Part shown: positions 17,202-26,049 of the stretch, in pieces | How positions within the stretch are numbered: the stretch's first letter is position 1 | Layout of the letters: every line of letters begins with the position of its first letter | Position numbers and translations under genes: made by a program | Origin: Streptomyces griseoloalbus | Lineage (GTDB): Bacteria > Actinomycetota > Actinomycetes > Streptomycetales > Streptomycetaceae | Direction of reading: 5' to 3' | NCBI GenBank assembly: GCA_014650015.1 | Contig: BMUD01000009.1 | Span: 124,001-188,000, forward strand | DNA length: 64,000 nucleotides | Notes under the pieces: generated by a model | The model's database searches: none | What the model was told of the DNA's origin: nothing | What the model saw: the letters and a program-made list of their open reading frames with translations, nothing else

Positions 17202-18605
17202 ATGGCCGTACCGAGTGCGTTCAGCGCCTCCCGCTCCCCGGCCGAGCGGGCCGCGCACGGCAAGGAGGCGCGCGGCCGTGCGCCGCGCTCGTCCCACGGC
17301 CGGTTCGAGGCGGCCCGGGACCGGCCGGACCCCGTCGACGTGATCGAGCGGCAGTCGGTGACCCGGCTGCCCGAGCTGGTGCCGGTCCGATACGGCCGCA
17401 TGCTCGAGTCCCCCTTCCGGTTCTACCGGGGAGCGGCGGCGATCATGGCGGCGGACCTCGGGCCGCTCCCTGACACCGGCCTGACCGTGCAGCTGTGCGG
17501 TGACGCCCATCTGCTGAACTTCCGCCTGCTGGCCTCCCCCGAACGCCATCTCGTCTTCGACATCAACGACTTCGACGAAACCCTCGCCGGTCCCTTCGAA
17601 TGGGACGTCAAGCGGCTGGCGGCGAGCTTCGCCATCGCCGGCCGGGCGAACGGCTTCCCCGTCGAGGAGCAGGACGGCGCGGTGCGCGCCTGCGTGGAGG
17701 CGTACCGGCGGCGCATGCGGGCGTTCGCCGGGATGCGCACCCTCGACATCTGGTACGCACAGGACGACGCCGACCGGCTGCGCGAGCTCTTGGACTCGTC
17801 GACGGACCGCGAGGCCCGGCGCCGTATCGCCGGGGCGACGGAACGCGCCCGGACCCGCACCCACCTCCAGGCCTTCGCGAAACTCACGCGGGTCACGGCC
17901 GGAGGACGGTGCATCGCTCCGGACCCGCCGCTGATCACGCCGCTGGCCGACCTGGTGGACGATCCCTCGAACGAGGAGAACGGCCTGCGCGAGGTCCTGG
18001 ACGGCTACGCGCGCTCGCTGTCGTCGGAGCACCGGCATCTGCTGGGGCGTTACCACCTGGTCGACGTGGCCCGGAAGGTGGTGGGCGTCGGTAGTGTCGG
18101 CACCCGCTGCTGGATCGTGCTCCTGCTCGGCAGGGACGACGACGATCCCCTGCTGCTGCAGGCCAAGGAGGCGCAGGAGTCGGTGCTCGCGCCGCACACG
18201 AAGGGCGAGCGGTACGACAACGAGGGCCGCCGGGTGGTGGCGGGGCAGCGGCTGATCCAGACGACCAGCGACATCCTGCTCGGCTGGACGCACGCCGTGG
18301 GCCTCGACGGCCGCCCCCGGGACTTCTACGTACGGCAGTTGCGCGACTGGAAGGGCATCGCCCGGCCGGAGACGATGGAACCGGGGCTGCTGCGGCTTTT
18401 CGCAGGCCTGTGCGGAGCGAGTCTGGCGCGCGCCCATGCCCGTTCCGGCGACCCGGTCGCCATCGCCGCCTACCTGGGCGGCGGCGACCGCTTCGCCCGG
18501 GCCCTCGCCGGGTTCGCGCAGGACTACGCCGACCGCAACGAGCGGGACTTCGAGGCGCTGGGTGAGGCCGTGCGGTCCGGCCGGGTGCGCGCCGAGAGCG
18601 CGTGA
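17202..18605 (+). CDS. DUF2252 family protein (kinase-like fold)
   Basis: The protein has 467 residues. ATG 17202 follows GGGAG by 7 nt. DUF2252 hallmarks are clear: PFRFYRGAAAIMAADL, CGDAHLLNFRL, VFDINDFDETLAGPFEWDVKRL, VVGVGSVGTRCWIVLL, and FYVRQLRDWKG. HxxN-like and DxND/DxD residues resemble the catalytic loop of the aminoglycoside-kinase fold, but substrate and activity are unknown. It is cytoplasmic. It stands in a block of stress-type membrane genes and shares its upstream region with HdeD. Confidence 0.9.
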   Translation: MAVPSAFSASRSPAERAAHGKEARGRAPRSSHGRFEAARDRPDPVDVIERQSVTRLPELVPVRYGRMLESPFRFYRGAAAIMAADLGPLPDTGLTVQLCGDAHLLNFRLLASPERHLVFDINDFDETLAGPFEWDVKRLAASFAIAGRANGFPVEEQDGAVRACVEAYRRRMRAFAGMRTLDIWYAQDDADRLRELLDSSTDREARRRIAGATERARTRTHLQAFAKLTRVTAGGRCIAPDPPLITPLADLVDDPSNEENGLREVLDGYARSLSSEHRHLLGRYHLVDVARKVVGVGSVGTRCWIVLLLGRDDDDPLLLQAKEAQESVLAPHTKGERYDNEGRRVVAGQRLIQTTSDILLGWTHAVGLDGRPRDFYVRQLRDWKGIARPETMEPGLLRLFAGLCGASLARAHARSGDPVAIAAYLGGGDRFARALAGFAQDYADRNERDFEALGEAVRSGRVRAESA

Positions 18606-18621
18606 CCCACCGGCCGGGGTG

Positions 18622-18819
18622 CTACTCCGGTATCTGGCGCATCTCCAGGACGCGCAGGCCCAGGGACTGGCACCGGGCCAGCAGCCCGTACAGGTGCGCC
18701 TCGTCGATGACGTGCCCGAACAGCAGGGTCTGGCCGGACATCTCCACGTGGTCGAGCTCCGGGAAAACCCCGATCAGCGGTTCCGAGAGATGTCCGTCGA
18801 CACGGATCTCGTAGCGCAT
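18622..18819 (-). CDS. Small conserved protein of 65 residues
   Basis: This compact alpha/beta protein begins MRYEIRVDGHLSEPLIGVFPEL and ends LGLRVLEMRQIPE. Regular strand-helix alternation and a clean start make it a credible gene rather than a chance frame. I recognise it only as a short actinobacterial protein of unknown function. It converges on DUF2252 (16 bp between stops). Palindrome copy 3 lies 79 nt upstream, tying it to the HdeD and SHOCT promoters. Confidence 0.75.
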   Translation of the reverse strand: MRYEIRVDGHLSEPLIGVFPELDHVEMSGQTLLFGHVIDEAHLYGLLARCQSLGLRVLEMRQIPE

Positions 18820-18898
18820 GAGCCGCTCCCCGGGTGGCCTGGAACAGGCGGGCCGTGCCCGTACCCTGCGATCGTCCGCCTCCGGGCGGCAGCCCGGC

Positions 18899-18915
18899 TC
18901 ACCCCGTACAGGTGA
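18899..18915 (-). promoter_or_regulatory. 17-bp palindrome TCACCC-N5-rGGTGA, copy 3
   Basis: TCACCC-CGTAC-AGGTGA has one mismatch against the other copies in the right arm. It lies 79 nt upstream of the 65-residue protein. GCGGACG lies 19 nt further along on the minus strand (18873-18879), identical to copy 1. Confidence 0.6.
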
Positions 18916-18928
18916 GAGGCCGCTCGTC

Positions 18929-19456
18929 TCAGTGCGTCAGCCAGAGCTTGCACGAGAGGATCACCAGGCCGAGTACGAGGTTCACCGCCGCCGACAGGGC
19001 CATCAGGCGCCGGCCGGCACCGGCCCGGCGGGCCGCCGCCACCGACCAGCCCACCTGCCCCGCCACGGCGACGGACAGCGCGAACCACTGGGTGCCCTGC
19101 ACACCGAGACCGAGCACGGGGCTGACGGCCACGGCGACCGCCGGTGGCACGGCGGCCTTGACGATCGTCCACTCCTCCCGGCACACCCGCAGCACGACGT
19201 GACGGTCCGGGCCGCGCTGCGCCAGCCGCGCCCCGAACAACTGCGCGTGCACATGCGCGATCCAGAACACCCCGCCGGTGAGCAACAGCAGCAGCACCAT
19301 CTCCAGGCGCGGGAACGAACCGAGCGTTCCGGCCCCGACGATCACCGAGGCCGCGAGCATGGATCCGTAGACGCCGCCCGTGTAGTCGGTGTGCGCCCTG
19401 CGCTCGGCGGCCCGTGCGGCCCAGCCCGCCGCTGCCTGCTCAGTGTCGGGCATCAC
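18929..19456 (-). CDS. Four-helix membrane protein, last gene of the LAL-MFS operon
   Basis: The protein has 175 residues. It starts at GTG 19456 (or ATG 19453), overlapping the MFS stop codon. A charged N-terminus with HTDYTGGVYGS precedes four membrane helices; HVHAQLFGARL sits between helices 2 and 3. No known catalytic motif. The overlap indicates co-translation with the transporter, and it may assist export or simply share control. Confidence 0.75.
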   Translation of the reverse strand: MMPDTEQAAAGWAARAAERRAHTDYTGGVYGSMLAASVIVGAGTLGSFPRLEMVLLLLLTGGVFWIAHVHAQLFGARLAQRGPDRHVVLRVCREEWTIVKAAVPPAVAVAVSPVLGLGVQGTQWFALSVAVAGQVGWSVAAARRAGAGRRLMALSAAVNLVLGLVILSCKLWLTH

Positions 19457-21072
19457 GGACTCCTTCGGCCGACCCCGTCCCGCCCGCCGGGTCCGGGGCG
19501 CTCGGGCTCCGGGCCCGGCAGGCGGTGTGTGACCAGGAAGCTCGCGAGGGTGATGCCGCCGGTGGCGAGGATCGCCGCCTTCAGGCCCTCGAGCTGCGCC
19601 GACGCGTAGGAGTCCGTCACGGCGTCCACCTCGTCCGGCGGCAGTCCGGCGCGAGTGGCCGCCGCGCGCACCTGTTCCGTGGGCACGAAGGTGACGCCGG
19701 CCTCCAGGGCGACACCGACCTGCCGCCGGGCCTCCTGCGACAGCCGGGCGTCGTTCTCCACGTGCGCGGTGAAGGCGTGCGCCAGGGAGCCGATGAGCAG
19801 CGATCCGATCAGCGCGGTGCCGAGAGCCGAGCCCAGGTTCTGCGCGGTGTACTGGAGCCCGCCTGCCTCACTGCGTTCCTCCTCACCCGCGCCGGACTGG
19901 ACGACGTTGCCGAGCTGGGAGGCGAACAGGCCCATGCCGACGCCGAGCAGGGCCATCGCCCCGGCGAAGTTCGCGTCGTCGATGACCGGGTCGATGGTGG
20001 TCAGCAGCCAGAGGACGGCCGCCGCGACGGTGAGCAGGGCCAGCCGGACGACCCGTCGGGGTCCGGCCAGGCGTCCCAGCCGGGCCGCGCCCAGCGAGGT
20101 CACGAGCATCGTCGCGGACACCGGCAGCAGTCTGAGCCCCGTCTCGAAGGCGTCGAAACCCTGCACGATCTGGAGGTACAGCGGGATGGTGAAGAACAGC
20201 CCCAGCAGGATCAGATTCTGGCTCACCAGCGACATCAGGCCGGATCTCAGGGCGGGCCGACGCAGCAAGGCCAGGTGCACCAACGGGTCGTCGCCGCGCT
20301 CGTCCCGGCGCCGCTCCCACCGGTGGAAGACCGCGAGGACGGCCACCCCGGCACCGACCACGAACAGCGTCGGCGCGAAACCGAGGACGGTGAAGGGCGG
20401 ATTGCGCGGCCGCACCCAGCCCCAGGTGCCGCTCTGCAGCACGCCGAGCACCCCGAGGGCCAGACCCGCCGCGGAGAGCACGGCACCGACCCCGTCCAGC
20501 CGGGGGCGCACCGCGACTCCCGGTGCCTCGGTGATCGCGCCGCGCAGGAGAAGGACGGCCAGTACGACCACGACCTCACCCGCGAAGACGAGCCGCCACG
20601 TGAGGTACGTCGTCACCCAGCCGCCCAGCAGGGGGCCCACGGCGATCCCGGCACCGGCCAGTCCGCCGACGACGCCGTACGCGACGGCCCGGTCGCGGCC
20701 CCGGTAGGACTCGGCGACGAGGGCCGCCATGGCCGGCAGCACCAGCGCGGCGCCGAGTCCCTCGATGACCGACCAGCCGAGGACCAGCACCCACAGGGTG
20801 GGTGCCACGGCGGTCAGGGCCGAGCCCGTGGCGTAGACGACGAGACCGCCGAGGAAGACACGCCGCCGTCCGAGGATGTCCCCCAGCCGCCCCCCGATGA
20901 TCATGAATGCCGCCATGACCAGCGCGTACAGCGTGATGACGGCCTGAATGGCGGTGACCTCGGTGTCGAAGTCGTCGACCAATTGGCTGATGGAGACGTT
21001 CATGACCGACGTGTCGAGGACCATCAGGAACTGTGCGGTTCCCAGGACGATCAGCGCCCGCCAGCGGCTCAT
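19453..21072 (-). CDS. MFS drug exporter, DHA2 (14-helix) family
   Basis: The protein has 539 residues. MVLDTSVMNVSISQL is the DHA2 motif D1, GGRLGDILGRRRVF is motif A, and VEGLGAALVLPAMAAL-like and GGWVTTYLTWRLVF segments match EmrB/QacA-type proton antiporters. Fourteen membrane helices can be traced, with a long polar tail after helix 13 (about 430-500) that includes ARLSQEARRQVG. It begins 13 nt after the LAL regulator stop, so regulator and exporter are probably one operon. Substrate unknown; membrane stress agents or antibiotics are likely. Confidence 0.88.
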   Translation of the reverse strand: MSRWRALIVLGTAQFLMVLDTSVMNVSISQLVDDFDTEVTAIQAVITLYALVMAAFMIIGGRLGDILGRRRVFLGGLVVYATGSALTAVAPTLWVLVLGWSVIEGLGAALVLPAMAALVAESYRGRDRAVAYGVVGGLAGAGIAVGPLLGGWVTTYLTWRLVFAGEVVVVLAVLLLRGAITEAPGVAVRPRLDGVGAVLSAAGLALGVLGVLQSGTWGWVRPRNPPFTVLGFAPTLFVVGAGVAVLAVFHRWERRRDERGDDPLVHLALLRRPALRSGLMSLVSQNLILLGLFFTIPLYLQIVQGFDAFETGLRLLPVSATMLVTSLGAARLGRLAGPRRVVRLALLTVAAAVLWLLTTIDPVIDDANFAGAMALLGVGMGLFASQLGNVVQSGAGEEERSEAGGLQYTAQNLGSALGTALIGSLLIGSLAHAFTAHVENDARLSQEARRQVGVALEAGVTFVPTEQVRAAATRAGLPPDEVDAVTDSYASAQLEGLKAAILATGGITLASFLVTHRLPGPEPERPGPGGRDGVGRRSP

Positions 21073-21085
21073 GGGGTCCCCCTCG

Positions 21086-23761
21086 TCACAGCAGGTCCAG
21101 GTCGCGGGCTCGGCGCACCGCTTCGTTGCGGCGGTTGACCGACAGCTTCCGGTAGACGCTCTTGAGGTGGGTCTTGACCGTGTTCACCGACACGTACAGG
21201 TCGGCGGCGATCTCCTGCGTGGACATCGTCAGGGCCAGGCGGCGCAGCACGTCGCGCTCGCGCCCGCTCAGCTCCTCGTAGACCGGTGGCGGCGGCTCGT
21301 GCCGTCGCCGGGGCGGGCCGGCGCCGGGTGCGAGCCGGCCGGTCGTCAGCCAGTGCGGCCACGCCGTGCCCAGGTAGGGCCGGATCCACGGCCCGGCCTC
21401 GCGGAAGGGCCGGCGCAGCCGCTCCCGGCGCGCCTCCTCCAGCGCCCGCACCACGAGTCCGCGCGCGCTCACGCCGTCCCCCGCCTCGTCCGCGGCCTGC
21501 GCCCGCACCAGCGCCGCCCGGACGGTCACCGCCGGACCGGCGCGCCCCTCCGGACGCACACGGTCGAGCAGCCGTACGGCCGCGGCGGCCCGTCCGGTGG
21601 CCAGCTGGATCCGCGCGGCCCCCACCGCGCACGCCACCTGCTCTTCGGGCACGTCCAGCAGCAGTCCGGCGGCCGTCTCCGCGCGTCCCTCGATGAGATG
21701 GGCGGCGGCAGCGACAAGCGTCGTCCCTCCCCGCGCCCACGGCGAGACGACGTCGGCCGGCACCTCCGGTTCCACCGCCTTCAGCGCGGCCCCCGGATCG
21801 CCGCGCGCCAGATGCAGGCGCGCGGTCGTCAGGGCGCGTCCGGCCCGCAGGACGGGATCCCGCATCGCGGGGTGGGTGTCGGCCAACGTGTCGAGCAGGG
21901 CCTGGGCCTGCCCCAGCTCGTCGCGGTCCACGGCGACGGCGGCCAGGACGAGCCGTTCGACACCGGAGCCGGACGGCCGGGGCAGCCCGAACCGCTCCGT
22001 CTCCAGGAGGGCCTCGCGCGCCTTGCGTTCGGCCCTGCCGAGCCAGCCGTTCAGATAGTCGATCAGCGCGAGCCTGCCCAGCGAGTCCTCGCGCGGGAGT
22101 GCCGTGGCCGCTCCCGGGGCGGAGTCCGCCACCGTGGACAGGGCGGCCCGCGCCTTCTCGAAGTGCCCGGCCCACAGCCTCGTGGAGCCCAAGTGGTCCA
22201 GCAGCAGCGCGGTGAGTTCGGGATGCCGCTCCAGCAGATCGTCGGGGACCGCCTCCCGCAGCCTCTCGGCCGCCCGTGCCGCGTCCTCCGCCCGGGCCGG
22301 CGCACCGGTCAGCCGGGCGGCGAGGGCCTCCAGCAGGGCGCAGCTCAACCGTGCCGCCGCTTCGTCCGACGTACCGTCGTACTCCATCAGTTCGTGCTGT
22401 GCGCGACGCAGATGGGCCAGCCCGCCGTCGAGTTCGCACCGGGCCAGCCGGCCGGCCGCCCGTACCAGCTCCGGGGCCGGACCCGTGCTCTCCCGCCCCA
22501 TCCGGGAGAACAGCTCGGCCACCGCGTCGGAGCGCAGCCCCGTGAAGAACTGGCCGATGGCGAGGTCGTCGACCAGGGCACCGGCGGTGAACCCCCAGTC
22601 GCCGGCGGCGGCACCATGCCCGAGCGCCTCCGAGAGGAACCCGGACCGCCGCAGCCACTCGGCCGCCCGCCGGTGCAGCCCGGGTTCCAGACCGGGCCGC
22701 CGCATCCGCAGATGGGCGCGGAGAATCTCGGCGAACAGGGGGTGGAGGCGGTACAGGCCGTGCCCGAGGTGCTCGACGAACGCGTTGCCCCGGCTCAGCC
22801 GGGCCAGAACGGCCTCGGCGTCGTCGCGTCCCGTGACTGCGTTCGCCAGCCCGGGAGAGAACCGGTCGAGCACGCTCACCCGCAGCAGCAGGTCCTGGGT
22901 CTGGGCGTCCTGCCGCTTGAGCACCTCCCCCAGCAGGAAGTCGGCGATCGCGCTGCGGTCCGCCTCGAACTCCTTGAGATACGCCTCCGGATCCGGACTC
23001 TGCCCCGCCGCCAGGGCGCACAGCCGCAGCCCGGCGGCCCACCCCCGGGTGCGCTCCACGAGCGCGCGCAAGGCGGCCGGGGGCAGCCGCAGCCCGTGCA
23101 GGTCCATCAGCTCGACGGCCTCGTCCGGGGTGAAGGCCAGCTCCGCGCCCCTGATCTCCGTCAGCTCGCCCGCGAGCCGGTAGCGGTGCAGGGGCAGCAG
23201 CGGCTCGGTACGGGTGACGAGGACCAGCCGCAGTCCCGGCCCGGCGTGGTGCAGGACGAATTCCAGCTGCTCGGCGATCTCCGGGGCGGTGACCCGGTCG
23301 AACTCGTCGAGCACGACGACCACGGGCCGCTCCCGGGCACTCAGCTCGGCGGCGAGCCGGGCCGGCAGGGCGGGGCTCACCCGGTTCGCGTCCGCCGGGA
23401 CACCGGTGTCCGCGGGCAGCGGGACCCCGACGCCGCGCAGGGCCCGCAGCAGATACGCCCAGAACATCCCGGGCCCGTCCCCGGTCGCGTCGGTGGTGAG
23501 CCAGGCGACCGGCAGTCCGTCCCGGTGCGCCACCCAGTCCGCGACCAGCAGGGTCTTCCCCGCCCCCGGCGCACCGTTGATCATGGTCAGCGGTGTTCGC
23601 AGGGCCTGGTCGAGATGCCTGGTCAGCCGCTCACGCCGCAGGAATGTCACGGGGCGCGCGGGTACGGCGAACCGGGTGCGCAGGAACGGGTCCCCGTGTG
23701 GGTCGGCGCGGTCTTCCGCCTCGGGCGGATCATCCCCTTCGAGCCCGGCCACGGCACTCAC
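21086..23761 (-). CDS. LAL (MalT-type) LuxR-family ATP-dependent regulator
   Basis: The protein has 891 residues with a GTG start. The Walker A motif GAPGAGKT is at 63-70 and Walker B VVVLDEFDRV near 155, giving the STAND/MalT ATPase. The middle ~450 residues are Ala/Leu/Arg-rich helical repeats of TPR type. The last ~65 residues are a LuxR helix-turn-helix: LSGRERDVLRRLAL, STQEIAADLYVSVNTVKTHL. Such large regulators sense a ligand and activate transcription. Its nearest target is the MFS exporter 13 nt downstream. Confidence 0.9.
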   Translation of the reverse strand: MSAVAGLEGDDPPEAEDRADPHGDPFLRTRFAVPARPVTFLRRERLTRHLDQALRTPLTMINGAPGAGKTLLVADWVAHRDGLPVAWLTTDATGDGPGMFWAYLLRALRGVGVPLPADTGVPADANRVSPALPARLAAELSARERPVVVVLDEFDRVTAPEIAEQLEFVLHHAGPGLRLVLVTRTEPLLPLHRYRLAGELTEIRGAELAFTPDEAVELMDLHGLRLPPAALRALVERTRGWAAGLRLCALAAGQSPDPEAYLKEFEADRSAIADFLLGEVLKRQDAQTQDLLLRVSVLDRFSPGLANAVTGRDDAEAVLARLSRGNAFVEHLGHGLYRLHPLFAEILRAHLRMRRPGLEPGLHRRAAEWLRRSGFLSEALGHGAAAGDWGFTAGALVDDLAIGQFFTGLRSDAVAELFSRMGRESTGPAPELVRAAGRLARCELDGGLAHLRRAQHELMEYDGTSDEAAARLSCALLEALAARLTGAPARAEDAARAAERLREAVPDDLLERHPELTALLLDHLGSTRLWAGHFEKARAALSTVADSAPGAATALPREDSLGRLALIDYLNGWLGRAERKAREALLETERFGLPRPSGSGVERLVLAAVAVDRDELGQAQALLDTLADTHPAMRDPVLRAGRALTTARLHLARGDPGAALKAVEPEVPADVVSPWARGGTTLVAAAAHLIEGRAETAAGLLLDVPEEQVACAVGAARIQLATGRAAAAVRLLDRVRPEGRAGPAVTVRAALVRAQAADEAGDGVSARGLVVRALEEARRERLRRPFREAGPWIRPYLGTAWPHWLTTGRLAPGAGPPRRRHEPPPPVYEELSGRERDVLRRLALTMSTQEIAADLYVSVNTVKTHLKSVYRKLSVNRRNEAVRRARDLDLL

Positions 23762-23849
23762 CGCCCTGTTCGTTTCCGGTTACGGCTGCGCTCCCTCTCA
23801 GCATCCCAGCACTGGGGCGAGGGGGCGCGCTGTGAGCGATGGCGTCGGC

Positions 23850-23855
23850 TAGCGT
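23850..23855 (+). promoter_or_regulatory. Leaderless -10 element of mmuM
   Basis: TAGCGT lies 7 nt before the ATG at 23863, with no ribosome-binding site between. This is the usual geometry of leaderless Streptomyces transcripts starting at the A of ATG. The -35 region is weak. Confidence 0.5.
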
Positions 23856-23862
23856 CGCCGGT

Positions 23863-24774
23863 ATGAGCACCGATCCCGCCCTCGCCGAGGCACTCGCGGA
23901 CGGCGCGGTCGTACTCGACGGCGGTATGTCCAACCAGCTCGCGGCGGCCGGGCACGACCTGAGCGACGAGCTGTGGTCGGCACGGCTGCTCGCCGAGGAC
24001 CCCGAGGCGGTGACGGAGGCGCACCTCGCCTACTTCGAGGCGGGCGCGGACGTGGCGATCACCGCCAGCTACCAGGCCACGTTCGAGGGCTTCGCGCGAC
24101 GCGGGATCGGCCGGGAGGGGGCGGCCGGGCTGCTCGCCCTGAGCGTCAGGTGCGCCCGCGAGGCGGCCCGGCGGGCCCGGGCGGCCCGCCCCCTCTGGGT
24201 GGCGGCCTCCGTCGGCCCGTACGGGGCGATGCTCGCGGACGGCTCCGAGTACCGGGGCCGGTACGGGCTCACCGTGTCCGAGCTGGAACGCTTCCACCGC
24301 CCCCGCATGGAGGTCCTGGCCGCCGCCGGCCCGGACGTCCTCGCCCTGGAGACGATCCCCGACACGGACGAGGCGGAGGCCCTGCTCCGAGCCCTGCGCG
24401 GTCTCGGCGTACCGGCCTGGCTGTCGTACTCGGCGGCCGGCGACCGCACCCGCGCCGGCGGGCCCCTGGAGGACGCCTTCGCGCTCGCCGCGCGGGCGGA
24501 CGAGGTCGTCGCCGTCGGCGTGAACTGCTGCACCCCCGAGGACGCCGACCACGCCGTCGCCCTCGCCGCCCGCGTCACCGGCAAACCGGTCGTGGTCTAC
24601 CCCAACAGCGGCGAGACGTGGGATGTCGGGGCGCGGGCGTGGACCGGCCGGTCGACATTCACGTCCGGGCAGGTCACGGGGTGGCGGGAGGCGGGGGCGC
24701 GACTGATCGGAGGGTGCTGCCGGGTGGGACCGGAGACGATCGCGTCGGTGGCGGCGGCGCTGCGGGCTCCGTAG
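23863..24774 (+). CDS. mmuM: Homocysteine S-methyltransferase
   Basis: The protein has 303 residues. VLDGGMSNQL at the N-terminus, ITASYQATFEGF, LETIPDTDEA, VGVNCC and IGGCCRVGP are the signature of the zinc-dependent homocysteine methyltransferase family. The Cys of VNCC and the paired Cys of GGCC bind zinc and activate homocysteine. It transfers methyl from S-methylmethionine (or SAM) to homocysteine, giving methionine in the cytoplasm. Apparent leaderless start at 23863; an upstream in-frame ATG at 23839 lacks a ribosome-binding site. It stands alone, divergent from the LAL operon. Confidence 0.92.
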   Translation: MSTDPALAEALADGAVVLDGGMSNQLAAAGHDLSDELWSARLLAEDPEAVTEAHLAYFEAGADVAITASYQATFEGFARRGIGREGAAGLLALSVRCAREAARRARAARPLWVAASVGPYGAMLADGSEYRGRYGLTVSELERFHRPRMEVLAAAGPDVLALETIPDTDEAEALLRALRGLGVPAWLSYSAAGDRTRAGGPLEDAFALAARADEVVAVGVNCCTPEDADHAVALAARVTGKPVVVYPNSGETWDVGARAWTGRSTFTSGQVTGWREAGARLIGGCCRVGPETIASVAAALRAP

Positions 24775-25085
24775 CGGACACGCACCGGACGACCTTCCCG
24801 GGGGCCCGCTCCCCGACCCCACTTGTCCGCCGGCTCACCCACGGGCAACAACCCGCGCCCGCTCCCGTCGGGCTCCCCCTGCGGTACGGCGGCCACGCCC
24901 GCCCCCACCGTCGTGCACCTCGACGCGCACGCCGCCGTCCTGCGTGATGAGGCGCGGAAAGATCCCCGGCCGGGCGGTACGCCGTGCAGCAGGGCGTGGG
25001 TGGGGAGTTCGCTGACGCACAGCGGTACATCGTCTGCGCGCCCGCGCACGTTCCAGTCGTCGAGCGCCCGGCGCGCGAACGTTCA
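24775..25085 (-). pseudogene. Frameshifted ATP-binding (RsbW-like anti-sigma/HATPase) remnant
   Basis: Read on the minus strand, three frames in turn give ARRALDDWNVRGRADD then VPLCVSELPTHALLHGVPPG, LITQDGGVRVEVHDGGGG, GRGLLPVGEPADKWG and VGERAPGKVVRCVS. Together these follow the order of Streptomyces single-domain HATPase_c proteins: the N-box helix (here SELPTHALLHG in place of SELAxNAVxHG), the HD-GG loop and the GRGL box. At least three frame changes are needed, so no functional product is possible. The 3' end abuts mmuM. Confidence 0.65.
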
Positions 25086-25220
25086 GCTCGGTGAGGATGC
25101 GTGGTGGGACGGCCCATCGATTCGCCGGCGTCCCGGAGTTGTCCGGCGGCGCGACAGCGGTCGGGGCCCCGGCACGGCCGCGAGACTCATCGGACCAGCG
25201 GAACAGGACGGATTCGCCAC

Positions 25221-25430
25221 ATGGCCGGCGTCGTCGAGTTGTCGTACTACCCCGTCAAGGGCTGCGCCGGGGCATCGGCGGGCAAGCTGCTCACCCCCGC
25301 CGGGCTCGCGCACGACCGCAGGCAGGGCGTGGCCCGAGGCGACGCGAGCGGGAAGCGCGGGCCCTGCACTCCGCCGAGCCCGACTCTTCGACTACCGACC
25401 GGCGGTCAGGACGGAGACGGGCCCGCGTGA
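25221..25430 (+). pseudogene. 5' fragment of a MOSC-domain protein gene
   Basis: ATG 25221 opens MAGVVELSYYPVKGCAGASA, then LLTPAGLAHDR, the exact beginning of actinobacterial MOSC-type (molybdenum cofactor sulfurase C-terminal-like) proteins. After about 35 residues similarity stops and the frame closes at 25430. A matching 3' fragment lies beyond the CAP-domain gene at about 26050-26200. Confidence 0.65.
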
Positions 25431-25441
25431 CCAGCGGTCCC

Positions 25442-25900
25442 CTACTTCGTGCCCATGTCCAGCGTCCAGTAGTGGCCCCAGGGGCCGCCCTCCTGATGTC
25501 CCAGGCCGGCCTCCTGCGTCTCGGACCGGAGGATGGCGTTGCGGTGTCCCCAGCCGAAGCGCTCGTCGTCCTGCATCCAGAAGCGCACCGCCTCCTCCGC
25601 GGTGGTGAAGCCGACGGCCACGTTCTCCGCCCGCCACGTGCGGTAGCCGGCCTGCTCCATGGGTTCCCCGGACTCCCAGACCAGCCTTCCGCTCGGGCCA
25701 CGGTGCATGTTGTCACCGCTGACGACCCAGTCTCTCGATTGCTCCTCCAGGAAGAGGGCGTGGGCGTTCGCCGCGTCCGTCAGCTGCGGCGACATGTCGA
25801 AACCCCTCGCGCACGCGGTCATGGTCGCGCCCGCGGAGTTTCCGTGCGGCGGGTAGTTCTCCGGATGCTGTCGCGCATCGTTGATCAAGTCGAAACTCAC
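25442..25900 (-). CDS. CAP/SCP (PR-1-like) domain protein without signal peptide
   Basis: The protein has 152 residues with a GTG start at 25900, preceded by GAGGAG 8 nt away. It begins FDLINDARQHPENYPPHGN, has MTACARGFD, NMHRGPSG, AENVAVGFTTAEEAVRFWM and GWGHRNAIL, the CAP fold with its His pair and Glu pair. CAP proteins are normally secreted, yet no signal peptide or membrane segment precedes the domain. It lies exactly between two fragments of a MOSC gene, on the opposite strand. Function unknown; CAP domains bind lipids or act extracellularly, which makes the missing leader odd. Confidence 0.75.
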   Translation of the reverse strand: MSFDLINDARQHPENYPPHGNSAGATMTACARGFDMSPQLTDAANAHALFLEEQSRDWVVSGDNMHRGPSGRLVWESGEPMEQAGYRTWRAENVAVGFTTAEEAVRFWMQDDERFGWGHRNAILRSETQEAGLGHQEGGPWGHYWTLDMGTK

Positions 25901-26049
25901 CTTGGGCTCCTCACACGAAGGCCTGCCCGGTGCGACCGAACCGGCCGACCAGGATGAGTCGGCCCCTTCTTCGATTGTCCCGGACGGGCGGCGCCCCGGC
26001 ATCTCGTACCCACGGGCTCGACTTGCTCGTCCCGTCGACCGCGGACTCC

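Noticed and set aside
20948-23866. A plus-strand open frame of over 950 codons opposite the LAL regulator and MFS gene
   Set aside because: Composition is Gln/Gly/Pro/Arg-rich with no family motif; it is a GC-driven shadow of the well-supported minus-strand genes.
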